From contig NC_065876.1 of NCBI RefSeq assembly GCF_933775445.1, positions 14,260,001-14,324,000 of the forward strand: a DNA stretch of 64,000 bases, given 5' to 3'. The position numbers and the translations under genes were made by a program. Source of the DNA: Argentina anserina (taxonomy: Eukaryota; Streptophyta; Magnoliopsida; Rosales; Rosaceae). The stretch's first letter is position 1. The number at the start of each line of letters is the position of its first letter. The notes beneath the pieces were generated by a model that ran no database searches, had not been told where the DNA came from, and saw only the letters and a list, made by a program, of their open reading frames with translations. Positions 49,105 through 62,879 of the stretch are shown one piece after another.

Positions 49105-50163
49105 CCCCTATCACGCACCGGACTCAACAATCAAAGCCAGTAAAGAAGTCTAGTCCGACCAAACAAACAAATTCAACTGATGAAATGCCATTCTTTCATT
49201 CTCTTATCATATTTATCAGATTAATCAACTAAGACCAAAACCCTTCTGCCCTTGAACCATTCTAGGCTTTGAATTGAACGCCAAAATGGTTTATGTAGCT
49301 CGGTTTGGAGATGTATGTTTTGAAATCTCCAGATGGAAAATGAAAAACTAGAAAGAAAAGGGAATAGAAGAATGATACGACCAACCATGGGGGATCGGGA
49401 GTAGTCTTGCTCTAAAATGGTGTCTGTCCAACCTCACAAGTTGGGAGTCTCTGAATCCCAGTCGGTTTTGAAGAGAAAAAGAAGAAGAGATTTAAGAGGA
49501 TGTTGACGGTATTAACTATTAAGAGATCGAGATGTACGACGTCGTTAGGGTAAAATTCCCCTTTGGCTCTATTTTTACAAAAAGAGCTAAGAAATATCAG
49601 CCTCAAAACTGTAACATTTGTGCTTAAAATTATTATATTTTGCCCGGTACCATTTGGTCCAGCGGCATTGGCGAAAGTTACGATAAGGGTTGCAGCTGTG
49701 GAGGACAAGAAGATCTTGGAGGAAGCAAATTTGTCGTCAAATCCTATTGTCGTTCAATCCTACCGTGTTCACTCACAAAAAAACACAAAATACTATTTTT
49801 TTCAATAAATTTATAAATATGATTATTATAAAAGACACTTATAATTTATTTGTGAGTTGGACATTGGGTGGACACGGTAAGAGTGTGCGGCAAATTTGTT
49901 TCCGATTGTGATAACTCTACTAGCATGCAGTAAAAAAAATAGACATGTGTTCTAGATGTCAAGATCAATCATTTAGGATCCACTAAGGTCAGAAAAAGGG
50001 AAAAACTATGAAGCAGAAATTGTTTAAGTGAACAGATTGCAATTGGCTTCCTAAGCCTACCCATTAGATCCATAAAGTAACCTCTCTTGGCTACTCAGAT
50101 TGAACTGACCAAGGCTTTCCTCGTTCGGTAAGGAAAATTGTGTGGGGTGCTATCATCTACCAT

Positions 50164-50202
<39 letters not shown>

Positions 50203-50768
50203 TGAGGCGTATAACAACCCCACACAGTAGAACTCTAGTATATCCACTCCTACTGTAAGGACTTCCCCTATTATGTAATTCCAAATCATTTCAATTCCAT
50301 TTCTCAAAGTATATCAACTGTGTTACAAAAATCAAACTTGTTAAGCTCCAAATTAGAGCCAGCCCCACATGAACCCCATAATTCCCAAACACTACAAGCC
50401 GTGAAAGAGAAAACGACACCCATAATATTTCAGTAACTTGTTCCCCTCCTGGCCTAAAAGTTATAGGAGTAATGACAGACAACAATGAAGGCAAAACTGG
50501 ACACTTTGGGATGTCCCATGAAAATGAACCCTCAAAGAGAATGGTAGTAAGAAAAAAAAACATAATTTGAAGTGTTAGACCATCATAAATATCATCATAC
50601 AATGTGATTTTAATTTCTGACCATCTCTCGCTGGTGGCAAGACTGATATATTTGGAAGACTACTGCAAAGTTCCACTTTCCATGTTCTTTGAGACATCCA
50701 GGTGCAACTTGAAGTGGTAGTCTTTCATTTCCTCTCTACCGGATATGTTGGTTGTGTAAAGTTAAAGT
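49105..50768. other. Intergenic between the small membrane protein gene and BRX
   Basis: Contains the upstream region of the 135-aa protein gene, including the palindrome ACGACGTCGT at 49536-49545 (a GACGTC C-box core that plant bZIP proteins can bind), and a (GA)n microsatellite at 50169-50199. The 3' untranslated region of BRX lies at the right. Frames at 49563-49911 and 50291-50602 show no domains. Confidence 0.5.
50169..50199. repeat. (GA)n microsatellite, ~15 units
   Basis: Uninterrupted GA dinucleotides between BRX and the small membrane protein gene. Confidence 0.95.
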
Positions 50769-53700
50769 TTAAAGATATTGAGCTTGTATTCTCTCTCGGT
50801 TTTCTTCCCACCATGTCTTTGCGTTCCTCTCCCCAAACCTTTCGCGACTGATGTATTAAGAGGAACAGACATGTTCAGCTATCTAAGCATCTCCATCAAC
50901 AAACAGCCAAAACAAATTGTCAAAACAAAATAAAGAACTGTTTTTCCCATACCTGAACCTAACACGCCGGAGCTCCCTAGTGCCATCAGCTAGCTGTCGA
51001 ATAGTTATATACACCCCAGGCTCATCTTGTTCGACCCATTCTGACTCCACATCACTAGCATTGCTAATAGAGACTGAAGCTTCATCCCTAGATGAGGTTG
51101 TTGTTCGCGATGCATCAACAGATCCACCTGCATTGTACTGATGACCATCAGATGGGAAGTATCCTCCGCTTCCAGCTCCAGAGGGTTTATAGTGGTGCCT
51201 TGGTGTCCAATTTGTTGGAACCATGGGGCTTTCTCTAGCAGAATCCATTTTTGAATAAAAAGATTCTCTTGGTGGCTGAACAAGAGTACAAGATCTGTTA
51301 GCACATACTAATTTCGTGCATACAGACACCAAAAATATTGATCGAGTCTAATCTTTTCATGTATTTTCAACATAAGATTTCCGATGAAAACAACTGTCAG
51401 TTTTGAATAACCTGTTTTTCTTTCTGAATCCATTTAATGTCATAAGATAGAAAATTAAAATAAGAAAAAATAAATAAAAAAGTCTAACTTGTTCGAACTA
51501 TGTGCACAGCCTAAAGTGAATACTGCTCTTCAGACTGTTAAGTCAAATATTGATTACCTCATCTTCAGACCTGGGTGGAGTGTGAAGAGCTTGCCGGTTG
51601 AATCTCTGGACATTGTAGAGCTCCATTATGCGGTCATAATTCTCGCCCCACCATCGCTGAGCTTGCCATTTGTTAAACATCTCTCGGCTTCAAATTTAAA
51701 GCAATTTCATCAGTTTACAACTGAATGAATTAATTTCCCACTACAATATTTGGAAACATTTATAAAAATGGAAAGTGAGAGGAATTAATCAGTCCAATCA
51801 CATATCTTGTCATGTAGAGACTGATGAATCCCGCATCTCACATCAGGAAGTTTTAGCCTTGCATAACAATTTAAATATCTCTGGCATCTTCAGTTCTAGT
51901 TATTAATTTTTGGTTAGAATGCTTCAACTGTGATATTCCATACCTGAAACGAATTCGTTTAAGATCATTTCCCCCATTAGGAAGTGAAACAAAGGTGATG
52001 TGCACTCCTGGTTCGACTTGTGCCATCCACTCCTTGGGCTCATCCTCATCCTCTAACACAACTTCACATGTTGAATCTCGAGTCTGATCACCACCGCCCC
52101 CATATGGTCGCGTGAATCTCGAGTCTGATCTTGCACCAAGTTGATGATTAGAGGTGAAGTCCCAAGCAGGTGTAGAACTTGAGCTTGCAGCTCCCATATA
52201 AGGGTATGGAACCCCTTCAGAAGCAGTGTCAAAATCAGGGTAAGGTTTCCTTGGCCCCTTCTTGAAGCTACTGCTTGATCCTGTGCATGGTTTGCATTGC
52301 TTGTAAGCACCAGAGAATTTCAATGCCATATCCTTGATCTGCACAATGTTGAAATGACATCAGCCACATGTTACAAAATACAGTTTATATCTTGCCTCCA
52401 TATAATCTCTGTTCTCTAATACCCCATTCATAAGTTCATGGGGAAAGATTGCCTAAGCTCCTGGAACTTCTTAGTTCATATAGAAACACAGAAAAAAAAT
52501 GTAAAGATATTAATTGATATTTTTAGCAAAATAAAAACATTTTTTTTTACCTAATGCAACACCGTTCATCGACCATCTTACTATTTGAACTCTTTGAATA
52601 CACATTTTTGGTTTATTAGGCTACAAGGCCACATTAATTTGTTACCGAAAATTAAACGAAGGACAACAACAATGTGGTGGATCTTCAATGCAGACAAAAT
52701 GAAACTATGTGTTCAAATTATTAGAAACAGAAACATGGGGAGCAGAAAAAATATATTGCAAAGATATGGGGACATATTCTCTTAATTGGAAAAGTGATGG
52801 GTGTAGGAAGCAAAGCCCCACACCAAAATGGAAGATAATGATAACACAATCTTAAATGATTTATGTACTTTATTTTCCATCTATAATACCACTGGCTTTG
52901 GGTTGTCATTTACACAATTTATTTTCTTCCTGTTCTACGCAACCATGTGTTGCTTTATAAACACAGTGATTAGACAAGTATTCAATGGTGGGACATCAAT
53001 TAGCAGTCTTTTCTTTTTCTAAATTTAACTACTTGTCTCTTCTCTCAAGAACCCCCCACCATTACTCTCCTTGCTTATTCTGGAAATAATTCATTTTCTA
53101 AACCAAACCGGCGGGCGTTCATGGGATGACTACTCAAATAAGTTATTCAATCTCAATGTTCATAATGGTCATGGTGCTTTTGCTACGAAAGGCTATGAAT
53201 TTCATAAGGAAACTTATAGACTTCAGATTGGAGAAATTTGAATGTCTAGAATTGCATGAGGAATATATGGTTCTTTTTTGAATGTATCAAAGAAACTTTA
53301 TCGGAGAAATTTAAATGCCGAAAATTCAACAAACACTTCATAAAAATATCTTAAAATGCACTCGGTTTTAAACTCTCCCTACCTATTTCACTAATATCAA
53401 AAGGCGATTTTTGACGTAATTTCATCACATGAATGTGCATAAACATGAAAAATGCACAGTAAACAATGAAACATGAAACAATACACAAGAAATCTTCCAA
53501 AGAAGAAAGGCAAATCACGTGATTTACGTGTGGATGAGAAGGTGCACTATACTAGTCTTATGCTAGGTTTATGTGCTACGGTGGCAAGTAACTAGTGACC
53601 TCATCAGATTATAGTTGAACTAGAATGTCCTACCATGATGACTAGCTTAGCGGACCACTGTCTCTATAACCAGACCAGACCAGACCAGACCAGACCCTTT

Positions 53701-54606
53701 TTTATCTATTTATCGATCCCTCCCTAGGTTTAGCTTAGCTGGTAAAGATTTGAATCTTTTGCATGGATGGATATCTATTCAGCTCTTTTCTCCTTTCATT
53801 TACTTTTTGACTGAGCTAGGGAAGGTGAATAATTCACCTGACAGAAATCTAGCCTGGGCTCACTGAGATATAAATTACAACCCCCCTTGCAGGAACAAGA
53901 TGATGATGAAGCAGCAGCCAGTTGATCATGAGACAGCTATTCCATAAATTCCAAATATCCAAACATCACATGCCGTATGTATAATCGAAAATTTATGCGC
54001 CGTGGATAATCTTATCAAACTTCGTACTCCCTTGCGGCTAAAAGCGTACAATACTAACGAATCAGTATCGCCAATGTATTTCTCTCAGCCCACTTTGGTG
54101 AATGTTTCGGCACCGTTGTACTCAAATATAGCGCAAGTTTATGCACGCATTATGCGTTGGACATAGACAACCATATTCGAAATTAGTCGGGACGTCTTGT
54201 ACCGTACTCCGAAAAATGGGAAATCTAAAAAGATGCCCCCAAAGGGTGGGCCCCAGAACCATCTCAGTCCCCCATCCCATACTGTAAAAGCAAAGCTTGT
54301 TCTATCCAAAAAAAAAACAAAGCTTGTGTAGGTGAAGCAATTGACACACAAATATAGAGAGAATCAGAGAGAAGAGTGAGCCTGAAGAAGCAGAAATGTT
54401 ATATATGGATTTATTTATTATATTAATGATAATAATATTATTATTGTTATATTATTTATAAATGTGAATAAAATTGATGAGAGAGAAAGAGAGGAGGTAA
54501 CCTGCGTAGTCAGGCTTTTGACGGCTTCTTTTGTACTTGGGGTGCCACTCCCACGCTCTCCTCCGTCCTCCTCCGTTTGCTTCGTACATGCTATGCATGT
54601 AAACAT
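50769..54606 (-). CDS. BRX: BREVIS RADIX (BRX) protein, 5 exons, 343 aa
   Basis: Exons in transcript order: 54502-54606, 51944-52338, 51558-51687, 50953-51275, 50769-50847; 1,032 nt, in frame. Arabidopsis BRX is 344 aa. The N-terminus M-F-T-C-I-A-C-T-K carries the two cysteines (4 and 7) that are palmitoylated in BRX for membrane attachment. Next comes the conserved K-E-A-V-K-S-L-T and I-K-D-M-A-L-K-F-S-G-A-Y-K block. The two BRX domains cover ~138-203 (E-W-M-A-Q-V-E-P-G-V-H-I-T to W-G-E-N-Y-D-R-I) and ~289-343 (E-W-V-E-Q-D-E-P-G-V-Y-I-T to W-W-E-E-N-R-E-R-I), divided by introns at equivalent places (after R-I-R-F and R-V-R-F). BRX acts at the rootward plasma membrane of protophloem cells, controlling auxin efflux with PAX kinase, and also in the nucleus. 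A 3' splice site at 54631/54632 points to a 5'-leader intron. Which BRX-family member it is rests on overall similarity; BRX itself fits best. Confidence 0.95.
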
Positions 54607-56100
54607 TTCTCACTCTTTTACCGTTATACCCCTGCACAAACCACACATTCTCAATTCAACCACTACCAGATCTCCATTTCATTCACATTTTTAAGGTTGA
54701 GAAGTGTACGAGCTTCCTCTTTGCAACAAGAAAAGGATCTTTACCCCAAAACGGCACACGCTAAATTACGATAACACCCTGGACGGTGACGATTTTCCAA
54801 GGCTAAATCCGACAATATATTACAAATGGAGCATTTGGAACCCAATGCAGGGTAAAACAAGAGATGAAGAAGAAGGAACAAAACCATTGCCCGCCCAAAG
54901 CCCACATTTGGGGTTTTGGTACCAAAGAACATGCGTGGGATTTGCAAAACGGGGTCCAAAGAGAAAGAGCAAGAACAAAAAAATAAAGGGGGAGGGGGGG
55001 GGGAAAGGAAAAGAGGTTTCTTCACTCGGGATCAGAGTAAGACCAAAAAGAAAATGTGTGAAGATTATGAGTCAATAATTGAAAGTGAAAAAAAGAAAAG
55101 AAAATATTTGGGGAGTGAGGGATTTGAAAGTGGGTCTTATAAGGAGGCCACAACTGGGTCTGGGTGTGCTTTAAAATCCCGGAAATAAAAGCAGAGCCAA
55201 AAATAAAGAAGCTTGCTGCAAAAACCAATCCAATTGCCGGCCTTCTTCTTCCCTTGCAACTATTTCACATCAGAGGAGGACCAGGGGAACGTACGACTTG
55301 GGTTTCTTTCCCGCTGGGGCTGTCGTTTTTTCACACAAGAGGGGGATGCTGGGGTTTGAAAGCGGTGGTTGAGTGGACAAGGAGACAGAGAGAAAACAAA
55401 AATAAAATCGAACAAAATATTTTTATTTTAAAAAAAATTCATTGAAGACGATCGTTATTATTCGAAAACGACTTACCGAAGCCACAAAACCCCAACTGTG
55501 CTTTTTTGCTCTTGTCGCCTTTGGACCTCTCCTCTCCTACTCTTAACCCCCAAGCCTTCAATTCTTCACTCCTCCTCTGTTACCCAAAAGTGAGGAAAGG
55601 AATTACACACAGGGAATTCTTCTTCAATATTAATGGATAACAAACCAAACCAGACCAAACCCCCATTTCAAAAAACAAAGTAAAACAAAAACAAAAGGTA
55701 ATCAAAACCCCATGAACCAAAGAAATGCTATGTTTGGTTGCTGAGGAAAGCAAAAGAGAAAAATAGCTCTAACCCTGATGACCTGATTAAGAATGGGGAG
55801 GAAATGAAAATGAAACAGTGTGCGTTTCAAATCTGTTTGGAATGGCCAAGTTTGATAGAGAATCCCATTGATTTCGGTGATCTGAAGGCAACCCAGAACT
55901 TACCAAAAAGCTTCCTCTTCTATATGTGAACTTGGAAACCAAATGGTGGGATTGAATTTTCGAGCGAAAATCTTGGCCGGGAATGAAATGCCGTTTGAAA
56001 TATCTGGAATGGGAAAGTACGCGAAGACGGGACTGATAGTCGGAAAAGAGAGAAAGAGAGAGAGAGAGAGAGAGAGTGAGAGGAGAGGAGAGGTTGTATT
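54607..56100 (-). promoter_or_regulatory. Upstream leader and promoter region of BRX
   Basis: A 25-nt leader segment precedes the BRX ATG up to an acceptor-like TTTGTGCAG/GGG at 54632/54631, so further leader exon(s) probably lie upstream. The region holds A-rich and G-rich runs (54980-55010) and a (GA)n tract at ~56055-56076, the kind of tract common in plant leaders. Open frames here are low-complexity and not genes. The transcription start cannot be fixed from sequence. Confidence 0.45.
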
Positions 56101-57921
56101 TATAAGAGGAGGGGATTAACGGCGTTAATTTTGTCTGTTAGAGAAAACAGACTGGGGTTAAGAGTAGGTCGGAGGCATTTGGTCATGAGCATTCAGGACA
56201 TAAAGGGTCCACATGTCTAGGTGATGTAAGGGGAAGGACCTCTCAGGACCTCTCTCTCTCTCTGCTCGACTGTGGAACTCATAGCTTCGATCAGTGACAC
56301 GATTTATTTTATTCATTTCTTGTTCAACAAAATATGAGTGGGTAACTTATGGTTTCTCAAAAAGAAGAATGTACAACTGACTTAATTTCTATGACTCTCG
56401 GAAAAAAATCATGTTAGCGGGTGTTGCTGCTAGTTACATACGGGAAGAGTTAAGTAAATAGACTTACGGAAACTTATTCAATGCAGTGGATCAGTATTTA
56501 TTATAGAATCTCAACTATTAATATTTAATAGACTTACCTATTTTCGGAAGAGAGTGCAAGAATATCTAAAGACACCTTAGGTACTATACCGATCAGTTTT
56601 GACCAGAAGCGAGCTACAGTGACCAGTTGTATGGCTGACTATGGTAGGTGTTTTATGTCGTAGAGAGAGTGTAAACATTTGTGCATTTGAACTAATCAAC
56701 ACAAGTAAAGAAGGGATAATTTCTATCTGATTTCCTAATACTTCGAATCACAATGGCATATTTTTGTGTTTACACTTTAAACACTAATGAGTTTCTCAAC
56801 AAAAAAATTGGTGCAAATATTTTGCATCTTATAAAATCAAATCAATATTCAAAAACAAAAAATAGAATTTACAACAAACATAACCTAAGGAAAATGAAAT
56901 TGAGGAGATTCTTTTGTATATATGGGATTTGGGAACCAACTGGTCATGCTGAAATTCACCATCAAATAATAGACAGTTAATCTTTTGCAAGCTAAGGGGA
57001 CGTTTACTTAATGAGAATTGAATGGAAAAGTGAATGAATGATTTCGGGTATAGAGAATTTTAGTGTTTACTTATACATGCTGAAATTGTAATAAGTGTGG
57101 ATCCCACATTTTTATTAAGAATTGAATTATTAACAACTCAGAATTGAAAATCCAAGAAGGGAGGTGAGATTATAATTGAAACATCAAGAATCGATATTTC
57201 TTCCGATAATAACCTCTATTAATATGATATATTTTCTAAAAAAGATTAGAAATGTGTTTTATTTTTGTTGTCTAACCCTTATAACTTCCTTAGCTTAAAA
57301 AAGATTACAAAAATAATTTTGACAAATTTTGGCACAAGAGAGTTACATGAAGGAAGTTGATGTTAATGTGTAACCTCATGATTATAATATATATATATAT
57401 AGAACAATTTGCAATGAGAGTGATTGAAATGTATGACTGCATTTTAGGGTTATTTTAGTAATCAAACCGGAATTAGTTCAATTCTTAATTCTAATTTCAT
57501 ACGGTAAATAACGTTTGATGGTATTCAAAATCTCTCTACTAATTTCATTCCATCACTTATTCATTTAACCACCTATTCATGATAAAATCTATTTCGAATA
57601 AGTAAATGTGCCCTAATTGTACTGCTCATTTTGAATCAAATGAAAAAGGACTCTTCTTAGTATGTGGAAGTTATCTCTATTCCTCACAAGAATAAAGTAT
57701 TTACTTGGCAATTACTCAGCAGTCATTTTAAAACAAGAGGTTTGATTTATATTCTATGGTTATCGATATATTGCATGTTCCCTTTTTTTCATACTAAATT
57801 TAAGACTAATGATCATCTTTTTGGTCACATTAATTACTTCTGAAGTTTGATCAATGCTCGTTATCAGTTAGTTCTTGATCCAAATGTTTCTCTTGTCAAC
57901 TGATCGGAGGAAATGCTTTTA
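56101..57921. other. AT-rich intergenic region
   Basis: No gene recognised. Contains a short CT tract near 56250 and an (AT)n tract near 57390. The small frame at 56753-56980 is AT-biased and featureless. Confidence 0.5.
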
Positions 57922-58559
57922 GAGCATCGCCAACAAACTCATTTTAAAATTCTCTATTATAGATGATGAAAATATCAAATCTTAAAAAAAAAAAAAGTTT
58001 CAACTCCAACAACTCCTATATTATATTGTATAACATTAAATACAAATCTATATAATTAAATTATATATATAAATTGACGAGAGTAACAACTCCAATCTTA
58101 GCACAACCATAACGTGAACAATCATCATCATCATATATAAACAATTTAACCAACTATAACCGCCATGAACAATCCATTTAGGGCTAGTTGAATGAAAGAT
58201 TCATGAATAAAATTCAGATATTAAAAATCACTTGTCAAGCAATGGTGGGATAGGGAGGGAGGAAGTTGATGTGGATTTCAAGAGTGCAGCCAAGTAAGAT
58301 GAGACAATGAGAGATAATATTTTGGTGTGTTATATTTTAGGATGGAGAGTGATTTTTTTGGGGTAAGAAATAAAGTTAGAGATTGTTTTTAAAATTATAC
58401 AGACTTTGAAAATTCTACAAATTTAGATATTTTGTTTATTTTTCTTCCCACTTTTTATATTATAGAAAACGATTTAGAGGAGTTGTTGAAGTTAAAAATT
58501 GATTTTTTTCTCTATAAATAGAGATTATTTAGATTTTAGAGAAGTTGTTAGAGATGTTC
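57922..58559. mobile_element. MITE copy 2, 638 bp, PIF/Harbinger-like
   Basis: Starts GAGCATCGCCAACA and ends with the reverse complement of GAACATCTCTAACA (11 of 14 match), extending inward as CTCTATTATAGA-type sequence. Flanked by TTA at 57919-57921 and 58560-58562, the 3-bp target duplication expected of PIF/Harbinger MITEs. Non-coding interior. It shares block order with 41450-41902. Confidence 0.7.
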
Positions 58560-61500
58560 TTATAATCTTCCACAGTTCGGTGCTATTCTTTGCAAAATTT
58601 TAATTATTTGCTATAGTATTTGGCAGGCTAGAAATTTGGCCATTCTATCTCTATAACTCGATAGATAATTAATTAGTGACACAAACATGCATTGAATTTC
58701 ACACAAGTAAACATGATGATCGAAAATTCCAATCACAATTAACATGTAAATTATGAAGTCCTTGCTTGCGGACGAAAAAAACATATCGATCATGAGCAGA
58801 GGGCATGTCTAAACTTTGGGGCAAATTAGCAAACTATACTGTGAAGTGTGAACTGAAGTTTCATTTTTGTCTTCTCAAGGACCCATATATAAGTCGATCA
58901 TCAGTTTGTTTATTTTTGTCCCTAAGAAGTTTTGATGAAATATTGAAAAAGAGCCATTCACAATAGAAATTTTTTTTTGGAGCTGAAATTTACAATCAAC
59001 ACTAACATTTTTTTTAGTAAATTTAATTTTTGTCTTTAATAATCAGAGTTTTATCTTATTATAAAAAGTGGGAGTGTAAATTGGAAATTTTAGAGCGTAA
59101 ATTTCAGGACTTTTTTTTTTCAAGCAGAAAATATGTCATCGGTCTAACAAGCTCAATACGTACAAGTACTATTCCTCAACAGCAAAATTCCAATTCAAAG
59201 GCAAGGTGTTGTTTATATTGTGCTTCTCCTTCTTCATCTGTTGCTGTCAGAATTCAAAGCTAGGGCAAGTAGTAGGTTTCAAAGTCATCATCATCATCGA
59301 TCATAGACCACAAGGCTCATATGACCATCATCATCGAATAGTCCTATCAGAATGCACGAGTGAGTGAAGCCATGCCAAGGTACATAGATCCGCCGCTGGT
59401 GAGGGAATCGCAACTGTATGTTTCTGTATCATATCCAAATTGGGATATAGGAAAGATCCTCAATCTTGTCACAGAAAGATTCTAAGGAACCGAAAGGGCT
59501 CTATTCGGGTTTCTGAGCATGCAGTGTCGTCTGAGATACGTGGGGGGTTTATTGTCCTCTCTTCTCTCCTCCTCTCCCACCTGACCAAGCGCCATGGGGT
59601 CACCAACAGACCCAAAGGTCAGGTTTATAGTATGCTGGGTCTCAGTCTCTGAGTCATAAGGACCAACAGTACGGGTCTGTTTTAGCAGAGAGACAGTAAT
59701 TAGGGTTTTCTGTAAGTCTGCAACTACGGGGCGGGGACGACCGTCGAAGGGTGACTAATCGGAGGGTCTCTCTCTCTCTCTCTCTCTCTCTCGGGAGGAG
59801 AGTAGTTTCCTTTGAAGATGATTACTGCTGGTTGGTGTCTCTTGTCAGCAGTTATCATGGCTCTTTGCTAACTGGTCTCTCTGCTCGATTACAGACCGGA
59901 CTGCATTTATTCTATTTTCGACTGCCAACTATAACATTATTTTGGGCGTATTTCAGGATGCCTTTCCCTTATCAAACTATCACAAATTACAACGTCTTAA
60001 AACATAAGGTAATCAGACAATTTCAACCGGCTTATACGTTGAGTTCTGCCGTATAATGAAGCGTAATATTAAAGCTTTTTCACCGGTGGTTAAATCAAAA
60101 CGTACAAAACCATCTCACGACATAATGTATGATAATAAGTTCTCTACATTGGTTTCATACTTAGATCTCGTGAAATGTACTATGATATACCTCTTAAAAT
60201 TTTATATTTGACTAATGTGATATTAGAGCTAGCTTGTCAGTCGTCACTTCATTGGAGTGAGAAGAAATTGAAGATTGTAGAATTTGGAGGTCTTCTCTGT
60301 TGGAAGATTTGAAATGATCTTGATTGCTCTTTGACAATGCACTTAGCAGTTAGCACAATCATATATATATTATTTATCTTGTTCACACTTATGCTAGCTT
60401 TATATACATTGCTGGCTCACTCAGTAATATATATTATACTATTAAATTATTAATACATCTCAAATTACTATTTACACATTTTTTATTACTATAATTTAAT
60501 TGTAGTTATAAATTTTTATAAATTTACCTTTTAAATTTATTTTCTAATTGGTTTTCTTCATAAACAGATAAATATCAATTTATGGTGCGTTAATAGCAGA
60601 ATCATATATATATATATATAGCGGTATAGTATTAAAGTATTGAAAGTACTTAGGAACTAAGTTAGAGTACTTAAGAGATGATCATTTGGTGATAATTTCT
60701 TAGGTTTTTTGGCTTGTTTTTGTTTGGGTAAATAGCTATGATGTGCTTTAACTTTAACCAAGTACACACTACTGCTATTTGTCCTTGCTTTATTCCTGGG
60801 GCTAACTTCTCTTTAAGCAAAGAATGCTTGGAACAGAGGGACAATCAAAATCCAGCTCACACATACATGATATATATAGCAAGCATACAGTCTGCTCTCT
60901 CTCTCTCTCTCTCTCTCTAAAATGGGTGTCTTCCACGTGTCCTGGTTAATTTAGACAGCAAAGCTCTTGATTTATAAAGAGAGGGTTCTCTCCCAAGATC
61001 TTGTTGAGAAAGAAAAGCATAGTCAAGGCCATTTCCATATGCATTATCCCTTGGGTTACTATCCTGGGAAACAAAATTCGAAATTACAAAGCTTTAAATC
61101 ACAGCTTTGTTTTCTATTTTTCACTACTCTCTCAGGCTCTCGCACTCTCTTTAATCTTTATCTACTCTCTATGTGAGTAAAAAGAGACATCAATTTGCAC
61201 CCCAATTCCAACTCTCCTGTGACCATAGATATTCCATGTGTTTACTTTGCTGTAAATTTATCTGGTGAACTTGGACGAGTGCTCATCAGGATTGATCGAT
61301 CATTCACCATTGTCCTTGAGCAATATGTCGATCTCTTGTCTTGTAAACAATAATTACAATTTGATTTGACAAATCATGAGAGAAATGATTCCAACACTAT
61401 AGTTGTGCATTTTCACTCCCAATGTACGCAGTTTACCTACTCCAAATAGGAGTTTTTGATTCTCTAAAGGATTTTGTCTTTACCACCATACCAATTAACA

Positions 61501-62879
61501 ACAAACAAAATAACACCAAAAAACCATGTAACGACGTACAGTTTAATCAAGTGAGACAAGTCAGACAACTGATTTGATGGTCAACCGATTACCGTGAATG
61601 AAAAACAGTGCAGCCAATTTGCCAATGTTGACCTTATGTCGTTCCTCTTTAATAGCTCACCATTTGGCCTCATTCGATCTGTTCTTTTTGATAAACATCC
61701 TACGTCACCTGTTGATTATCTCCATTCAGATTGTAGAAGTTAAGTTTTTTTTTTGATTGAATTTTAGAAGTTAAGTTCACATTATTTTATTGCTCTAAAA
61801 ACAAACGAAGATGACATAATACTTAGAAGCTCCGTTTTCTTTTGGAGCGGCCCATACGAAACCTTTCGCGCTTAACCTCCGGTGAGGCGGTGTTCGCGGG
61901 TTCTGAGGCGACACGCTTATCCTTTGGAGGAGTTTCGTTTGCGGTCTCTGAGATCAGCACCGGTGAAGGTTTTAGTGCTCGGCATGAGGCTACTTGTAGA
62001 TTGGGGCAAGGCTTCTTGATCTGATGTCAACATCAGCAGTCTCGTCGATGACAGTTGTGGTTCCGGTGTTGCTCAATTGGGATCTTCAGCCTTCCTGAAG
62101 CAGAGTAGAAGGCAGCTTTGAATCTTCCAAAGCAAGTTCTAGGGTTTCTTTCCAAGGCAGAGTTAGAAGCTTTCGAACACGCGGGTTGAGGCTTTAGACG
62201 AGGGCAATCATAGCCCTCCGATCTAGCCGACCACCTGACTGATTCGGTGGCGGCGGCTCCCTCCTTTTGGATTTTACAGATCGGCCGATATGGGTGAGAG
62301 AAGGAGTGGTTTGTTTGGGCTTCTTAAAGGTTGGGCCTGGGGCTTACCCTTCTTCTCTATCCCTATGGGCTAATTTGTAAGGTGTTGTTGAGGGAGTGAC
62401 ATCACATTTTTCCTATAGTATCTTTGGATCAAAGCTGTTTAATGGGCTGCTGAGTGACAACGTACACCGCTGAGTCTTAGGCGTCAGACTCATCAGTACA
62501 GATGCTTTGGTTTACTGTGGTGCAGGAGTGGGGGTTTATTAATTTTATGCTTTCTAGCTTTAGTTGTGGTTGTCCACTTTTTTGGACGTATCTATTTTGT
62601 TTTTAGTTTCATTAGTTGAATAATGAGCTTGCTCTCCTAGTTTGTAGTGGAGCTTGCTCTTCCTTGATCTAACAATAGTTGGTCACGTAGGTTTCGACTG
62701 GTATGGGCGACTTGCTCTTTGGAATATATTTCATTATTTTTTTTTAAAAAAAGGATGACATTATACTTTCATTTTCAATTATCTACATTTGACCTTAGCC
62801 CATGAAAAATTTGACCAATCTTCAATAGCTTTGAATCTTTTGAATGACTAAAATAAGATAGTAACATATATATAGCATG
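58560..62879. other. Intergenic region with CT microsatellites and a GC-richer patch
   Basis: Contains (CT)n tracts at 59766-59791 and ~60893-60918. The 61.83-62.75 kb part is less AT-rich, ends in T/A runs (62738-62753) and has short frames such as 61842-62024; it could be the 3' end of an old retroposon but no protein domain is visible. No other gene recognised. Confidence 0.45.

Noticed and set aside
53725..53765. TTAGCTTAGCTGGTAAAG, tRNA A-box-like; possible tRNA or SINE
   Set aside because: No B box and no cloverleaf could be drawn around it.
54741..55188. Lys- or Pro/Phe-rich frames upstream of BRX
   Set aside because: They come from A-rich and G-rich runs in the leader/promoter region; no domain.
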